Below, one piece after another: positions 25,813 to 34,444 of a stretch of 64,000 bases of DNA (position 1 is its first letter; each line of letters begins with the position of its first letter). Source of the DNA: Microcoleus vaginatus PCC 9802 (GTDB lineage Bacteria; Cyanobacteriota; Cyanobacteriia; Cyanobacteriales; Microcoleaceae); assembly GCA_022701275.1 (NCBI GenBank), contig CP031740.1, forward strand, positions 941,001 to 1,005,000, written 5' to 3'. Under the pieces are notes generated by a model, which saw only the letters and a list, made by a program, of their open reading frames with translations, had not been told where the DNA came from and did not search any database. The translations under genes were made by a program, and so were the position numbers.

Positions 25813-26034
25813 ATGGCTACCCAAGAAGACAAAATCAAACAACGCGAAGCATTGGAAGATGCTTATGACAATTTTGTTGAACCATATATTAATCAATTGA
25901 GTGAAGTTAACGCTCAGTCTTTGCCCAATATTGATGTTGCGCTTCCGGGGTTTTGCTGTGTGTCGGGATGGTTGGCCTTGACTCTGTTATATTGTTTTTG
26001 GATGCGCTGGCGATCGCCAATTAAAACATTCTGA
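25813..26034 (+). CDS. small protein with one hydrophobic segment, divergent from the NACHT gene
   Basis: The product has 73 residues. A good SD (GAGGTG) stands before the ATG. The first 45 residues are charged and helical, followed by VALPGFCCVSGWLALTLLYCFW, a probable membrane segment, and a short basic tail. No family is recognised. It shares its upstream region with the NACHT gene and may belong to the same module, or it may be the stub of a longer gene. Confidence 0.45.
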   Translation: MATQEDKIKQREALEDAYDNFVEPYINQLSEVNAQSLPNIDVALPGFCCVSGWLALTLLYCFWMRWRSPIKTF

Positions 26035-26053
26035 CGATCGTACTCCTGGAGGC

Positions 26054-26119
26054 AGAAACCGGGTTTTTTACGGAAATACTGCATCCGGGCCTTTAACTGT
26101 CGTGAAAAACCCGGTTTCT
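26054..26119. repeat. AAACCGGGTTT inverted-repeat element
   Basis: The arms AGAAACCGGGTTTTTT and AAAAACCCGGTTTCT flank a middle (ACTGCATCC...CCTTTAACT) that also matches the element at 21013-21078. The shared middle shows true kinship and not only shared ends. Confidence 0.85.
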
Positions 26120-26197
26120 TTGGTATTTATGGGTAAGTCCTAAATGAGACAGAAAGGGCGATCGCACTTTTTCAATTCATACGATCGCCCTCAAAGA

Positions 26198-26431
26198 TTA
26201 CTCTTTCCAGTAACGGGTTAAAATCCGAATTACCTCACCCGCTATCGGCGATGGTAGAGGCGGGCTCCATTCCCCAACTTCTGCAAAACCTAAAACGTGC
26301 AACAGATTAACGATACTTTCTACCGCTTTGGGAACGCCACACAACAGCAAACGAATCGGTTGTTTACCTTGAGGTACGTCAGGAATTTCTTCCCGGAGCA
26401 GTTCGGGAACTGATTTTGGCTGTGATATCAT
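26198..26431 (-). CDS. short conserved-looking cyanobacterial protein
   Basis: The product has 77 residues. AGGAGA lies seven bases before the ATG. The core GKQPIRLLLCGVPKAVESIV and the following LLHVLGFAEVGEWSPPLP are of a kind I recall from many short hypothetical proteins in filamentous cyanobacteria. It is soluble and has no catalytic motif. Its function is unknown. Confidence 0.7.
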   Translation of the reverse strand: MISQPKSVPELLREEIPDVPQGKQPIRLLLCGVPKAVESIVNLLHVLGFAEVGEWSPPLPSPIAGEVIRILTRYWKE

Positions 26432-26460
26432 ACAGTTTCTCCTAAATATGGGAGTTCAAG

Positions 26461-26506
26461 CCCCCACCGAACGATTGCGAGTCTGAGCGGTGGGGGTTTG
26501 GTTTTT
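26461..26506 (+). terminator. GC-rich hairpin with T-rich tail
   Basis: The arms CCCCCACCG (26461-26469) and CGGTGGGGG (26488-26496) are followed by TTTGGTTTTT on the plus strand. It lies in the 5' leader of the minus-strand 77-residue gene, so it could also act as a leader hairpin there. Confidence 0.5.
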
Positions 26507-26597
26507 CGGTGTTTAGATTACAATAGCATAAACTAGATTATGGTGTGCTACCTTGACTTAAAAAATCTCTAAAAAATTTGCAGTCAGCTAAAATGAC

Positions 26598-26804
26598 ATG
26601 GTGAACACGCTACCCCCAAACAATGTGAGTCCTGCAAAATCTCCCAGAGTTGCCTTTTACCCGCCGCCCGAAATTAAGGAGAAATTAGAGAAGCTGGCGA
26701 GCATTGAGCGTCGTTCGATGTCCCAAATGGCATTACTTTTGGTGGAGGAAGGGCTCGAAAGAGCGCAGAAGGAAGGGAGGTTCAATGAATCCAAAGACGA
26801 TTAA
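26598..26804 (+). CDS. CopG-like ribbon-helix-helix protein
   Basis: The product has 68 residues. SPRVAFYPPPEIKEKLEKLASIERRSMSQMA has the strand-helix-turn-helix pattern of CopG/MetJ repressors. This is normally a dimeric DNA-binding protein and often an antitoxin. No toxin-like gene follows within the 116 bases before the amidohydrolase, so it is an orphan or a regulator. Confidence 0.75.
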   Translation: MVNTLPPNNVSPAKSPRVAFYPPPEIKEKLEKLASIERRSMSQMALLLVEEGLERAQKEGRFNESKDD

Positions 26805-26920
26805 GCCACTGGAACAGGCAGGATGCCTGTTCAGGAGAATGGTGCTTGATGTGGGTTCACCCCAAACATATGCGTTACCCTAGTTGACTACAACTTGTAC
26901 CGCACTCCCCAACTAAATTC

Positions 26921-28111
26921 ATGCTTCCCCGCATCAAAGAATTAGCCGCTACCCTAGCACCCCGCTTAATCGAAATTCGCCGCCACATCCACTCCCACCC
27001 CGAACTCAGCGGCCAAGAATATCAAACCGCCGCCTACGTAGCCGGAGTTCTTGCTTCCAGCGGAGTCCGCGCGATCGAAGGAATCGGCAAAACAGGAGTC
27101 CTCGGGGAACTCAAAGGCCACAGCAACGAGTCGCGGTGGCTGGCAATTCGCACCGATATGGACGCTTTGCCGATTCAAGAACGCACTAACTTAGAATTTG
27201 CTTCCCGCAACGAGGGAGTGATGCACGCCTGCGGCCACGACATCCACACCACCGTCGGTTTGGGCGCAGCCATGATATTGTCTCAGCTAGGCGAAAAATT
27301 GCCCGGTCACGTCCGCTTCTTGTTTCAGCCGGCGGAAGAGATTGCCCAAGGTGCTCAATGGATGATTAAAGATGGGGCGATGGAAGATGTTGACGGCATC
27401 CTCGGAGTGCACGTTTTTCCGACGATTCCCGGCGGTTGCATCGGTATCCGCCACGGGGCCCTGACGGCGGCGGCAGATGACATAGAATTGATTGTGATGG
27501 GCGAATCCGGCCACGGTGCGCGTCCCCACGAGGCGATCGACGCAATTTGGATTGCTTCTCAGATAATTACCACTTTGCAGCAGGCAATTAGCCGCACGCA
27601 AAATCCTTTGAGGCCACTGGTTTTGACGATCGGGCAAATTAACGGCGGACGAGCGCCGAACGTAATTGCCGATCGAGTAAAATTATTGGGAACCGTGCGA
27701 TCGCTGCATCCAGAAACCCACGAAAAACTGCCGGCTTGGATCGAACAAATTGTTTCTAGCGTCTGCGCGACTTACGGCGCTAAGTACGAACTCACCTACA
27801 AGCGCGGCGTACCCGGAGTCCAAAACGACCCAAAACTCACGCAATTAGTCGAAACTGCGGCTTTAGAAGCTTTAGGGCGATCGCGCGTCCAAATTTTGCC
27901 AGAACCATCCCTCGGCGCGGAAGATTTTTCGATGTATCTAGAACACGCACCGGGAACCATGTTTCGCTTAGGAGTGGGACTGACTGACAAACCGAACTAT
28001 CCCCTTCATCACCCGCAATTTGAGGTTGATGAAGCGGCGATCGTCACCGGCGCTGTCACCTTGGCCTATGCCGCCTACCAATATTGGAAACAGCATCCAG
28101 GTTCACACTAA
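26921..28111 (+). CDS. M20-family amidohydrolase (N-acyl amino acid / IAA-type)
   Basis: The protein has 396 residues. M20 metallopeptidase landmarks are all present: RRHIHSHPELSGQEYQT at the start, the metal ligands in HACGHDIHT, the Glu pair in FQPAEEIAQGA, the dimerisation domain from about 185 with GHGARPHE, and the C-terminal metal His (HHPQFEVDE) after EPSLGAEDFS. The family hydrolyses N-acyl amino acids, hippurate or auxin conjugates, so the substrate cannot be named. Monocistronic. Confidence 0.92.
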   Translation: MLPRIKELAATLAPRLIEIRRHIHSHPELSGQEYQTAAYVAGVLASSGVRAIEGIGKTGVLGELKGHSNESRWLAIRTDMDALPIQERTNLEFASRNEGVMHACGHDIHTTVGLGAAMILSQLGEKLPGHVRFLFQPAEEIAQGAQWMIKDGAMEDVDGILGVHVFPTIPGGCIGIRHGALTAAADDIELIVMGESGHGARPHEAIDAIWIASQIITTLQQAISRTQNPLRPLVLTIGQINGGRAPNVIADRVKLLGTVRSLHPETHEKLPAWIEQIVSSVCATYGAKYELTYKRGVPGVQNDPKLTQLVETAALEALGRSRVQILPEPSLGAEDFSMYLEHAPGTMFRLGVGLTDKPNYPLHHPQFEVDEAAIVTGAVTLAYAAYQYWKQHPGSH

Positions 28112-28242
28112 TAGTCTTCGACGTATGGGTGGTCAGCTAACTAACCGTAGGGTGCTTAGCCGGAAAAATGTTTAGTCGCTGGTAAAAACATTCAGCCCTG
28201 ACCCACCCTACAATAACTACAATAACTAATTGATAAAATTTT

Positions 28243-29622
28243 ATGAACCTAGATTTCGATCGATTTTGCGATGCCTGCAATCCCAGTCACTCCCTCAAGT
28301 TTGGAAATTCAGAAGATATTCGCTACTACATTGATTTTGCTGAGGTGCGCGGCGGGAAAATTATTGACATACTCAAACGAACAATTACCCGTCTGGCACG
28401 AGATAAACCCACTTGCCAATTATTTACCGGACATATTGGTTGCGGCAAGTCTACTGAATTATCCCGACTGCAAAAAGAGTTGACCGATCAGGGATTTCAT
28501 GTAGTTTACTTCGAGTCAACACAAGACCTCGATGAAATGGATCTCGATTTGACGGATATCATGTTAGCGATCGCACGGCGAGTCACCCAAAGCTTGGAAG
28601 AGGGCAAAATTTCCTTGCAGCCCCAGGGCTTTAAAGAATTATTAAAAAATAGTTGGGATTTTTTACAAACCCCTGTGACCTTAGAAGCTGAAGGAGAATT
28701 TTTTGGCAGCAAAGTCAAGGGCAATACAGACGGAAATCTGGAAGTCTCTCTGCCTTTAGGCATCGCCAAAATCACTGCCAAAACCAAAAGCAATCCCGAC
28801 TTGCGATCTAAACTGAGACAGTACATGGAACCGCAAGCTAATAAAATGTTAGAACTGATTAATCAAGAAATTATTGATGTAGCAATTAATCAGCTAAAGC
28901 AGGGGGGTAAAAAAGGATTAGTGGTGATTGTTGACAACTTAGACAGGATAGTTTCTCGACCCAATGCAGCGGGGCGACTGTTGCCAGAATATATCTTTAT
29001 TGACCGGGGCGATCAGTTGCGGCAACTGAATTGCCATTTAGTTTATACCCTGCCGCTGGGATTGATTTTTGGCAATGAAAGCGAAATTTTGAAAAATCGC
29101 TTGGGGGGCGGAGTTGACCCGAAAGTTTTGCCAATGGTACCAGTAAAGAATAGAGATGGCAGCGAATGTGTTGAGGGAATGAATTTGCTGCGGCGCATGG
29201 TGATGTCGCGGGCTTTCCCTGATGTGTCAACCGAGGAACACATCACATTAATTACCGAAGTTTTTGACAGTCCTGAAACTTTAGATGAATTGTGTCGTGT
29301 CAGCGGAGGTCATCTGCGAAACTTGATGGGGATGCTGTTTGGTTGCTTGCAGCAAGAAGACCCTCCAATTTCGCAAAATGTGTTGAAATCAGTGATTCGC
29401 AGTTTCCGCGACAGTCTGAGTCGTGGCATTGATAATGATGAGTGGGAATTACTCTTTAAGGTGGTAAAAGAACAAAGCATTAATGGAGATAAAGAATACC
29501 AAGATTTGCTGCGAAACCTGTGGGTTTTTGAATATGTAGACACTCAAGGAAATTGGTTTGCGTTGAATCCGCTGTTGATGGAAACTGACAAATTTAAGCT
29601 ATGGCAGCAGCAAAATTCGTGA
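28243..29622 (+). CDS. P-loop ATPase (AAA/KAP-like), first gene of a two-gene module
   Basis: The protein has 459 residues. Walker A is in TGHIGCGKSTELSRLQ (about 65-80), and Walker B plus the following Asp-Arg are in LVVIVDNLDRI (about 226-236). A sensor-like Arg finger region follows, and the last 90 residues look like a winged helix (from ISQNVLKSVIRSF to the tail). It is soluble. The overall layout recalls KAP or STAND-like ATPases of conflict systems; I cannot name the subfamily. The stop is four bases before the next gene's ATG, so the two are translated as a pair. Confidence 0.8.
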   Translation: MNLDFDRFCDACNPSHSLKFGNSEDIRYYIDFAEVRGGKIIDILKRTITRLARDKPTCQLFTGHIGCGKSTELSRLQKELTDQGFHVVYFESTQDLDEMDLDLTDIMLAIARRVTQSLEEGKISLQPQGFKELLKNSWDFLQTPVTLEAEGEFFGSKVKGNTDGNLEVSLPLGIAKITAKTKSNPDLRSKLRQYMEPQANKMLELINQEIIDVAINQLKQGGKKGLVVIVDNLDRIVSRPNAAGRLLPEYIFIDRGDQLRQLNCHLVYTLPLGLIFGNESEILKNRLGGGVDPKVLPMVPVKNRDGSECVEGMNLLRRMVMSRAFPDVSTEEHITLITEVFDSPETLDELCRVSGGHLRNLMGMLFGCLQQEDPPISQNVLKSVIRSFRDSLSRGIDNDEWELLFKVVKEQSINGDKEYQDLLRNLWVFEYVDTQGNWFALNPLLMETDKFKLWQQQNS

Positions 29623-29626
29623 GATT

Positions 29627-32482
29627 ATGGTAAACTCAAATCTAGCAGAAGATATTGCAGCAGAAAATGAGCGATCGCTCTCTACTTTGGTACGGACTAT
29701 CGCGCGCTTTCAAGGAAAGTTTTCTTTAACTTTAGTGCGCTGCAATTATGCTAGCTTGGGTTATGCAATGCTGCAAAAACTGCGCGACCGTTCGACTGTT
29801 GAATATCAAGAATTAGCCCTCGAATCTGCTACCAAAACACTTTATCAAACTATTCTCAATGCCGTCCAAGATCAACCGCCGAAAGCTTTAATAATTGTCG
29901 GTATAGAATCGGTGGTTGCTATTGATGACCTGTTAGCGGGGGCGAATAGAGCGCGAGATCAATTCAAGCAAGATTTTGCTTTTCCTTTAATATTATGGGT
30001 GACGGATTCCGTACTGTCTAAATTCAGTCGATCTGCGAATGATTTGAAGTCTTGGGCTCCTCCTCCAATTCAGTTTACCATGCCGCCCCATGATTTGATG
30101 AATTTGTTACAACAACAAACCAGTCAAGCTTTTGCTGATGTTGATAATTTCAAATTAGATGACTGTGAAATGGAGTTGCTGGAGAATGATTTGCTAAATG
30201 TAGCATTAGACCAGGAATTGCAAGCTAGTTGGCAATTTATTCGCGGTTTAGTTGAATTACAGAAAAATCAAATAGATTTAGCACTCGAACATTATCAGCA
30301 AAGTTTGACATTTTGGCAGCAAACTCGCCACTTAGAAAGACAAGGAATTGTCTGCCAGAAAATTGCTCAAGCTTACAACCGCAAAGCTGAATTGCACCGG
30401 GCAGGAAATCAAAATTATTGGCAAGAAGCTAGAAAGTATTTACAGCAATCTCTGGAGAGTTTTCAGCAAGCACAGCTACATGATTTAGCCGCTAAATGTA
30501 TTAGCGGACTCTGCGAAGTGCTGCGGCGTTTAGCAGCTTGGGAAGAATTGCAAAGTTTAGCTAAAAAAGCCTTAGAAATGCACAAAATTTGTGGCACTCC
30601 GAGTCAAGTAGCTGAAGATTACGGCTTTTTGGCTGAGGTGGCGCTGCAACAATCTCAGTGGGAAAAAGCTTGCGAATCGGCTAAATTAGCATTGTCGGTT
30701 TTGGCACAAGCAGGAATAAATAAAAAAGAGACTGGTTTGTATCTGCTACTTTTGGCAAAAGGGCAGCGAAATCTTATCCCCTGTTCGACAGTTAACCCCC
30801 CCCAGCCCGCCCTTGCTAAAGGGGGGAGTCAATCAGTATTTTCCCCTCTTGAGATTATAGAAACTTTAACACAAGCGAAAGTAATTACCCAACCTCAAGA
30901 TGATGTGCAGCTTTATCTGAGGATTTTAGAAGAGTTGAGAACTCTCTATTTTGAGCAAACCGAATATTTAAAAGCATTTTACCTTAAACTAGAACAACAG
31001 GAAGTTAAAAGCAAATATGGATTGCAAGCTTTTATCGGTGCCGGTCGCTTGCAGCCGCCGCAACAAACAATTGATATCGGTTTAGAATCCGGTCTGTCAA
31101 AAGCTGAAATTGTTGAGGAAGTTGAAGCCGCTTCCGGGCGGTCGCAGGATGTTAAACGGATAATTCAACGGATAGGTACACCTGCTTGCAAGCTGACAAT
31201 TATTCACGGACAGTCTGGAGTAGGAAAAAGTTCGATTATTCAAGCGGGGTTAGTGCCAGCCCTGCAACTTACAACTTTTGACGCGCGGGATGTATTGCCT
31301 GTTTTATTGCAGTCTTATCATGATTGGGCGAGGGATTGCGGTCAGTGTTTGCGATCGGGAATTGAAAAAATAAAAGGTGAGAGTTTATCTACTGCTATTG
31401 ACACGCCGATAGCTATTCTGGAACAGTTGCGACTGAATCAAAATCGCAATTTATTGACCGTACTAATCTTTGACCAGTTTGAGGAATTTTTCTTTGCTTA
31501 TCAAGACCTAACTAGCCGGAGAGAGTTCTATGATTTTTTGGCTGAATGTTTAAATGAGATTGGTGAACTCAAAATTATCCTATCGCTGCGGGAAGATTAT
31601 CTTTTCTACTTGTTTGAATGGAATCGCACGACCAATTTATCGATGATTGATAACGACATTCTCAATAAACGTATTTGCTATTACTTGGGTAATTTTTCGA
31701 TACCCGATGCTGAAATTGTTCTCCAAACCTTAACAGAAAGGTCTCAACTTGATTTTTCTGAAGGTTTGGCAAACGCCCTGGTAGAAGATTTAGCAGGTAA
31801 ACTTGGCGAAGTGCGGCCGATTGAGTTGCAAATTGTAGGGACGCAATTGGAAAAACGGCAGATTACTCAACTGGGTGAATATCAGCAACTTGGCAGTCAG
31901 GCAAAGCTCAAACTGGTTAAGGAGTTTTTAGATGAAGTTATCGCAGATTGTGGTAAGGAGAATAAAGATATTGCCAAAGTTGTCTTGTATTTACTGACGG
32001 ATGAAAAGGAAACTCGTCCTCAGAAAAATTTTGCTGAATTAGCAGCAAATTTACGAATAGAGTTAGTAGAATTAGAGTTAGTTTTAGAGATGATCGTTAA
32101 ATCGGGATTGGTATTAGAAGTGCCGGGAACTCCTAAACGCTACCAACTTGTTCACGATTATTTAGTGCCTTTTGTCCGCCAATGGGACAAGGCTAAATTC
32201 TCAGAAATAAGGGAAAAATTTGAGGAGTTTAAAGATTTAAAGCAGAGCGCAGAAGAAATCCGAAAAAATTGCGACCAACAACAAGAGGAATTAGAAGAGT
32301 TGTTAGCAATACAAAATAAAAATTTCAAAAAACAAGAGGAATTAGACAAAAAACAAGAGGAATTAGCAGAGTTGTTAGCAATACAAAATAGAAATTTCAA
32401 AATTATAGCTATTTTTTCTATTGTTAGTATAATTCTGTTTAGCATTAGAGTGGTCGATATCATTATAAGGGGAGTAGTGTAA
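29627..32482 (+). CDS. TPR - nSTAND ATPase with C-terminal coiled coil and membrane anchor
   Basis: The protein has 951 residues. An N-terminal NTPase-like domain without a clear P-loop (about 1-170) leads to TPR-like helical repeats (about 190-430), then an nSTAND1-type NTPase: the GRSQDVKRII entry motif, Walker A in IHGQSGVGKSSIIQAGLVPAL (about 525-545) and Walker B in LIFDQFEEFFF (about 612). A winged-helix part follows. The last 100 residues are a duplicated Lys/Glu coiled coil ending in one membrane helix. A palindromic DNA insert codes for PPQPALAKGG at about 391-400. With the ATPase before it, it looks like a two-gene sensor/effector module; the activity is unknown. Confidence 0.82.
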   Translation: MVNSNLAEDIAAENERSLSTLVRTIARFQGKFSLTLVRCNYASLGYAMLQKLRDRSTVEYQELALESATKTLYQTILNAVQDQPPKALIIVGIESVVAIDDLLAGANRARDQFKQDFAFPLILWVTDSVLSKFSRSANDLKSWAPPPIQFTMPPHDLMNLLQQQTSQAFADVDNFKLDDCEMELLENDLLNVALDQELQASWQFIRGLVELQKNQIDLALEHYQQSLTFWQQTRHLERQGIVCQKIAQAYNRKAELHRAGNQNYWQEARKYLQQSLESFQQAQLHDLAAKCISGLCEVLRRLAAWEELQSLAKKALEMHKICGTPSQVAEDYGFLAEVALQQSQWEKACESAKLALSVLAQAGINKKETGLYLLLLAKGQRNLIPCSTVNPPQPALAKGGSQSVFSPLEIIETLTQAKVITQPQDDVQLYLRILEELRTLYFEQTEYLKAFYLKLEQQEVKSKYGLQAFIGAGRLQPPQQTIDIGLESGLSKAEIVEEVEAASGRSQDVKRIIQRIGTPACKLTIIHGQSGVGKSSIIQAGLVPALQLTTFDARDVLPVLLQSYHDWARDCGQCLRSGIEKIKGESLSTAIDTPIAILEQLRLNQNRNLLTVLIFDQFEEFFFAYQDLTSRREFYDFLAECLNEIGELKIILSLREDYLFYLFEWNRTTNLSMIDNDILNKRICYYLGNFSIPDAEIVLQTLTERSQLDFSEGLANALVEDLAGKLGEVRPIELQIVGTQLEKRQITQLGEYQQLGSQAKLKLVKEFLDEVIADCGKENKDIAKVVLYLLTDEKETRPQKNFAELAANLRIELVELELVLEMIVKSGLVLEVPGTPKRYQLVHDYLVPFVRQWDKAKFSEIREKFEEFKDLKQSAEEIRKNCDQQQEELEELLAIQNKNFKKQEELDKKQEELAELLAIQNRNFKIIAIFSIVSIILFSIRVVDIIIRGVV
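30796..30826. repeat. C-run/G-run palindromic repeat inside a coding region
   Basis: A C-rich run, GCCCGCCCTTGCTAAA and a G-run form an inverted repeat that keeps the frame (PPQPALAKGG). Similar repeats are common between cyanobacterial genes, so this looks like an in-frame insertion into a loop between the TPR and NTPase parts. Confidence 0.7.
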
Positions 32483-32604
32483 CAACAACTAGACCAAGCA
32501 TAGAAATTGATAAAATTAGAGCGATCTGCAAGTGATGCTTTGAGACTGTTTGAGTTGAGAAATAATCACATAGAGCGATCTAACAGGCAAGCTGATACAA
32601 GAAT

Positions 32605-32634
32605 GTGAACTACCCGCCACTAACCGCAAGTGGC
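32605..32634 (-). mobile_element. right end of the TnpB element (IS200/IS605-type hairpin)
   Basis: On the minus strand the end of tnpB runs GCCACTTGCGGTTAGTGGC, GGGTAG and TTCAC. The 6-bp hairpin (arms 32616-32621, 32629-32634) with a short trailing sequence is typical of IS605 right ends, where TnpA binds and where the guide (omega) RNA scaffold ends. The element edge is therefore at about 32605. Confidence 0.65.
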
Positions 32635-33902
32635 TTGATCGGGGCTTCTGTACTCACAGGCGAATGCCTCAAAACAGACTGACGCCCGCTATGAGGTCTT
32701 ACTTCCCCTCCTACAGCAGAAACGGCTGTTCCATCCGTCTGTAGCATTCTGATTCCTTCTGTTCTAATATTTGCAGCAGCGTTTCCATCTCGATCATGAT
32801 GAGTGCCACAATGAGGACAAGTCCAGTCCCTTACATCGAGCGGCATTCCATCTATTTGATAGAAACAATTAGAACAGAGTTTGGAACTAGGGAACCATCT
32901 ATTTATCTCTACTAAATTTCCACCCTTACGTTCTAATTTATAGGCTAGAAAATTAGTGAATATTCGCCATCCACAATCAGATATTGCTTTAGCTAAGCTA
33001 TGATTTCGCACCATGCCTTTGAGATTAAGATTCTCTAGTACGACAACTTGGTTTTCGTTGACTAGCTTATGCGAAAGCTTGTGTAGAAAATCTTGACGTG
33101 CGTTTGATACTCGCTCGTATACCCTAGCAGCTATTTTTTTTGCTTTGAACCTTGAGTTACTACCATCTTCTTTTCTGGCTAATTTTTGCTGTTTCCTCTT
33201 GAGATTTTTTTCATGCACAGCTAAATGTTTGGGATTGCTATATTTAGATACTTTCTCTCCATCGTGAGTTACTGCAAAGTCCTTAACGCCTAAGTCAATA
33301 CCTATTACATTGCCCTCAGTTGATCTCCGTGGCTTTTCTCCCTCTGTCTCAACTACTATCGAGGCAAAATATTTTCCACCCCGTGTTTTGCTCACGGTAA
33401 CGGTTTTCACTTTTCCCTCAATCTGTCGATGAATCTTAGCTCTCACTTCCCCGACTTCACCAGGAATCTTAATAGTGTTATTGGCTAATATTTTGACGTT
33501 TTGAGGGTATTGAATAGATTGCTTACTTTTCTTTGACTTGAATCTCGGAAATCGGCTTCGACCCTCAAAGAAATTTTTATAAGCTGTAACTAATTTGAGA
33601 GTAGTAGCCTGCAATACCTGACTGTAGCAATCAGCCAACCAAGATGTTTCTGCTTGTTTCTTGAGTTTGGGCAATATGGCATTTAGCGCTACTTGTCCTA
33701 TTCCTTTACCTGTTTCCTTGTAAGTCTCGATCGACTTATTCAGGGCAAAATTCCACCACCAACGCGAACAACCAAACGCTTGAGCCAATTTTTGTTCTTG
33801 GCTTTGAGTTGGATAGATTCTAACTTTGATAGCTTGGTGTTGCACGAGATATTTTGACGACTTCTCTATGTTGAATATAAAATTACTGTGTAGCCTTGTC
33901 AA
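32610..33902 (-). CDS. tnpB: TnpB RNA-guided nuclease (OrfB of IS200/IS605), no tnpA
   Basis: The protein has 430 residues. The RuvC triad is intact: Asp in IGIDLGVKDFA, Glu in VVLENLNLKGM and Asp in HHDRDGNAAAN. A zinc ribbon C-x2-C...C-x2-C (CSNC, CPHC) lies between the last two. The family usually starts near the IKVRIYPTQSQ stretch, so a GTG at 33843 is an alternative to the 5' ATG. TnpB cuts DNA next to a TAM using an RNA from the element's right end. No TnpA transposase is in the neighbourhood, so it is an orphan copy or was moved in trans. It follows the ATPase module convergently. Confidence 0.93.
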   Translation of the reverse strand: MTRLHSNFIFNIEKSSKYLVQHQAIKVRIYPTQSQEQKLAQAFGCSRWWWNFALNKSIETYKETGKGIGQVALNAILPKLKKQAETSWLADCYSQVLQATTLKLVTAYKNFFEGRSRFPRFKSKKSKQSIQYPQNVKILANNTIKIPGEVGEVRAKIHRQIEGKVKTVTVSKTRGGKYFASIVVETEGEKPRRSTEGNVIGIDLGVKDFAVTHDGEKVSKYSNPKHLAVHEKNLKRKQQKLARKEDGSNSRFKAKKIAARVYERVSNARQDFLHKLSHKLVNENQVVVLENLNLKGMVRNHSLAKAISDCGWRIFTNFLAYKLERKGGNLVEINRWFPSSKLCSNCFYQIDGMPLDVRDWTCPHCGTHHDRDGNAAANIRTEGIRMLQTDGTAVSAVGGEVRPHSGRQSVLRHSPVSTEAPIKPLAVSGG

Positions 33903-34444
33903 GCACAGGGTTGTTTTTCCTTTTTTGGTCGCTCCATACCTTCGTAACTTTGGGGAGATCGGGGAATTAATTCCCTGGCGGTTGTCTGGTTAGAGGTTAT
34001 TTCTCGGCAGGATTCCCTGACAAAATTTTCATGCCTTTTCATAGATCGATCGCCTTCAATACTCTATTTAAAGTAGTCCTAGGGTGCGTCGCCACAGAAA
34101 ATCCCCAACTTGCATATCGACTTTTCGAGTGGCGACGCACCTGTACCTAAAGTTTGGATAGTTTCAGGGCTTCTCATGGGAGGCTAGAAACCGCGTTTCT
34201 ACGAAATTTTGTGTTTAGTAGCGAGAAATCTACGAAGAAACCCGGTTTCTGAGAGCACAACTATTTTGCAAGGTGCGTCGCTGCGAGATTGTCGCTTTTT
34301 TTTAGGGATTTATCGCAGGCGACACACCCTACGGCTAGCTCAAGCGTATTGGCCTATCTTCCGGAATTCCCCTGTAGCAGCCGCCAAATGTGCTAACGTA
34401 CAATCAAAAATCCCCAAATTTCAACTATCGGGAGATAGACAACT
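33903..34444. other. intergenic, about 540 bases, repeat-rich
   Basis: It probably contains the left end of the TnpB element. A long hairpin has arms GTGCGTCGCCAC (34084-34095) and GTGGCGACGCAC (34129-34140). It is followed by an AAACCGGGTTT element (34186-34250) and a further GTGCGTCGC / GCGACACAC pair (34272-34328). No gene is seen. Confidence 0.7.
34186..34250. repeat. AAACC(G/C)GGTTT inverted-repeat element
   Basis: AGAAACCGCGTTTCT and AGAAACCCGGTTTCT flank about 35 bases. It belongs to the dispersed family, with a different middle. Confidence 0.7.

Noticed and set aside
26440-26500. Possible tRNA because of GTTCAAGCC followed by a GC stem
   Set aside because: The T-stem does not pair and no acceptor or anticodon arm can be drawn; it is a simple hairpin.
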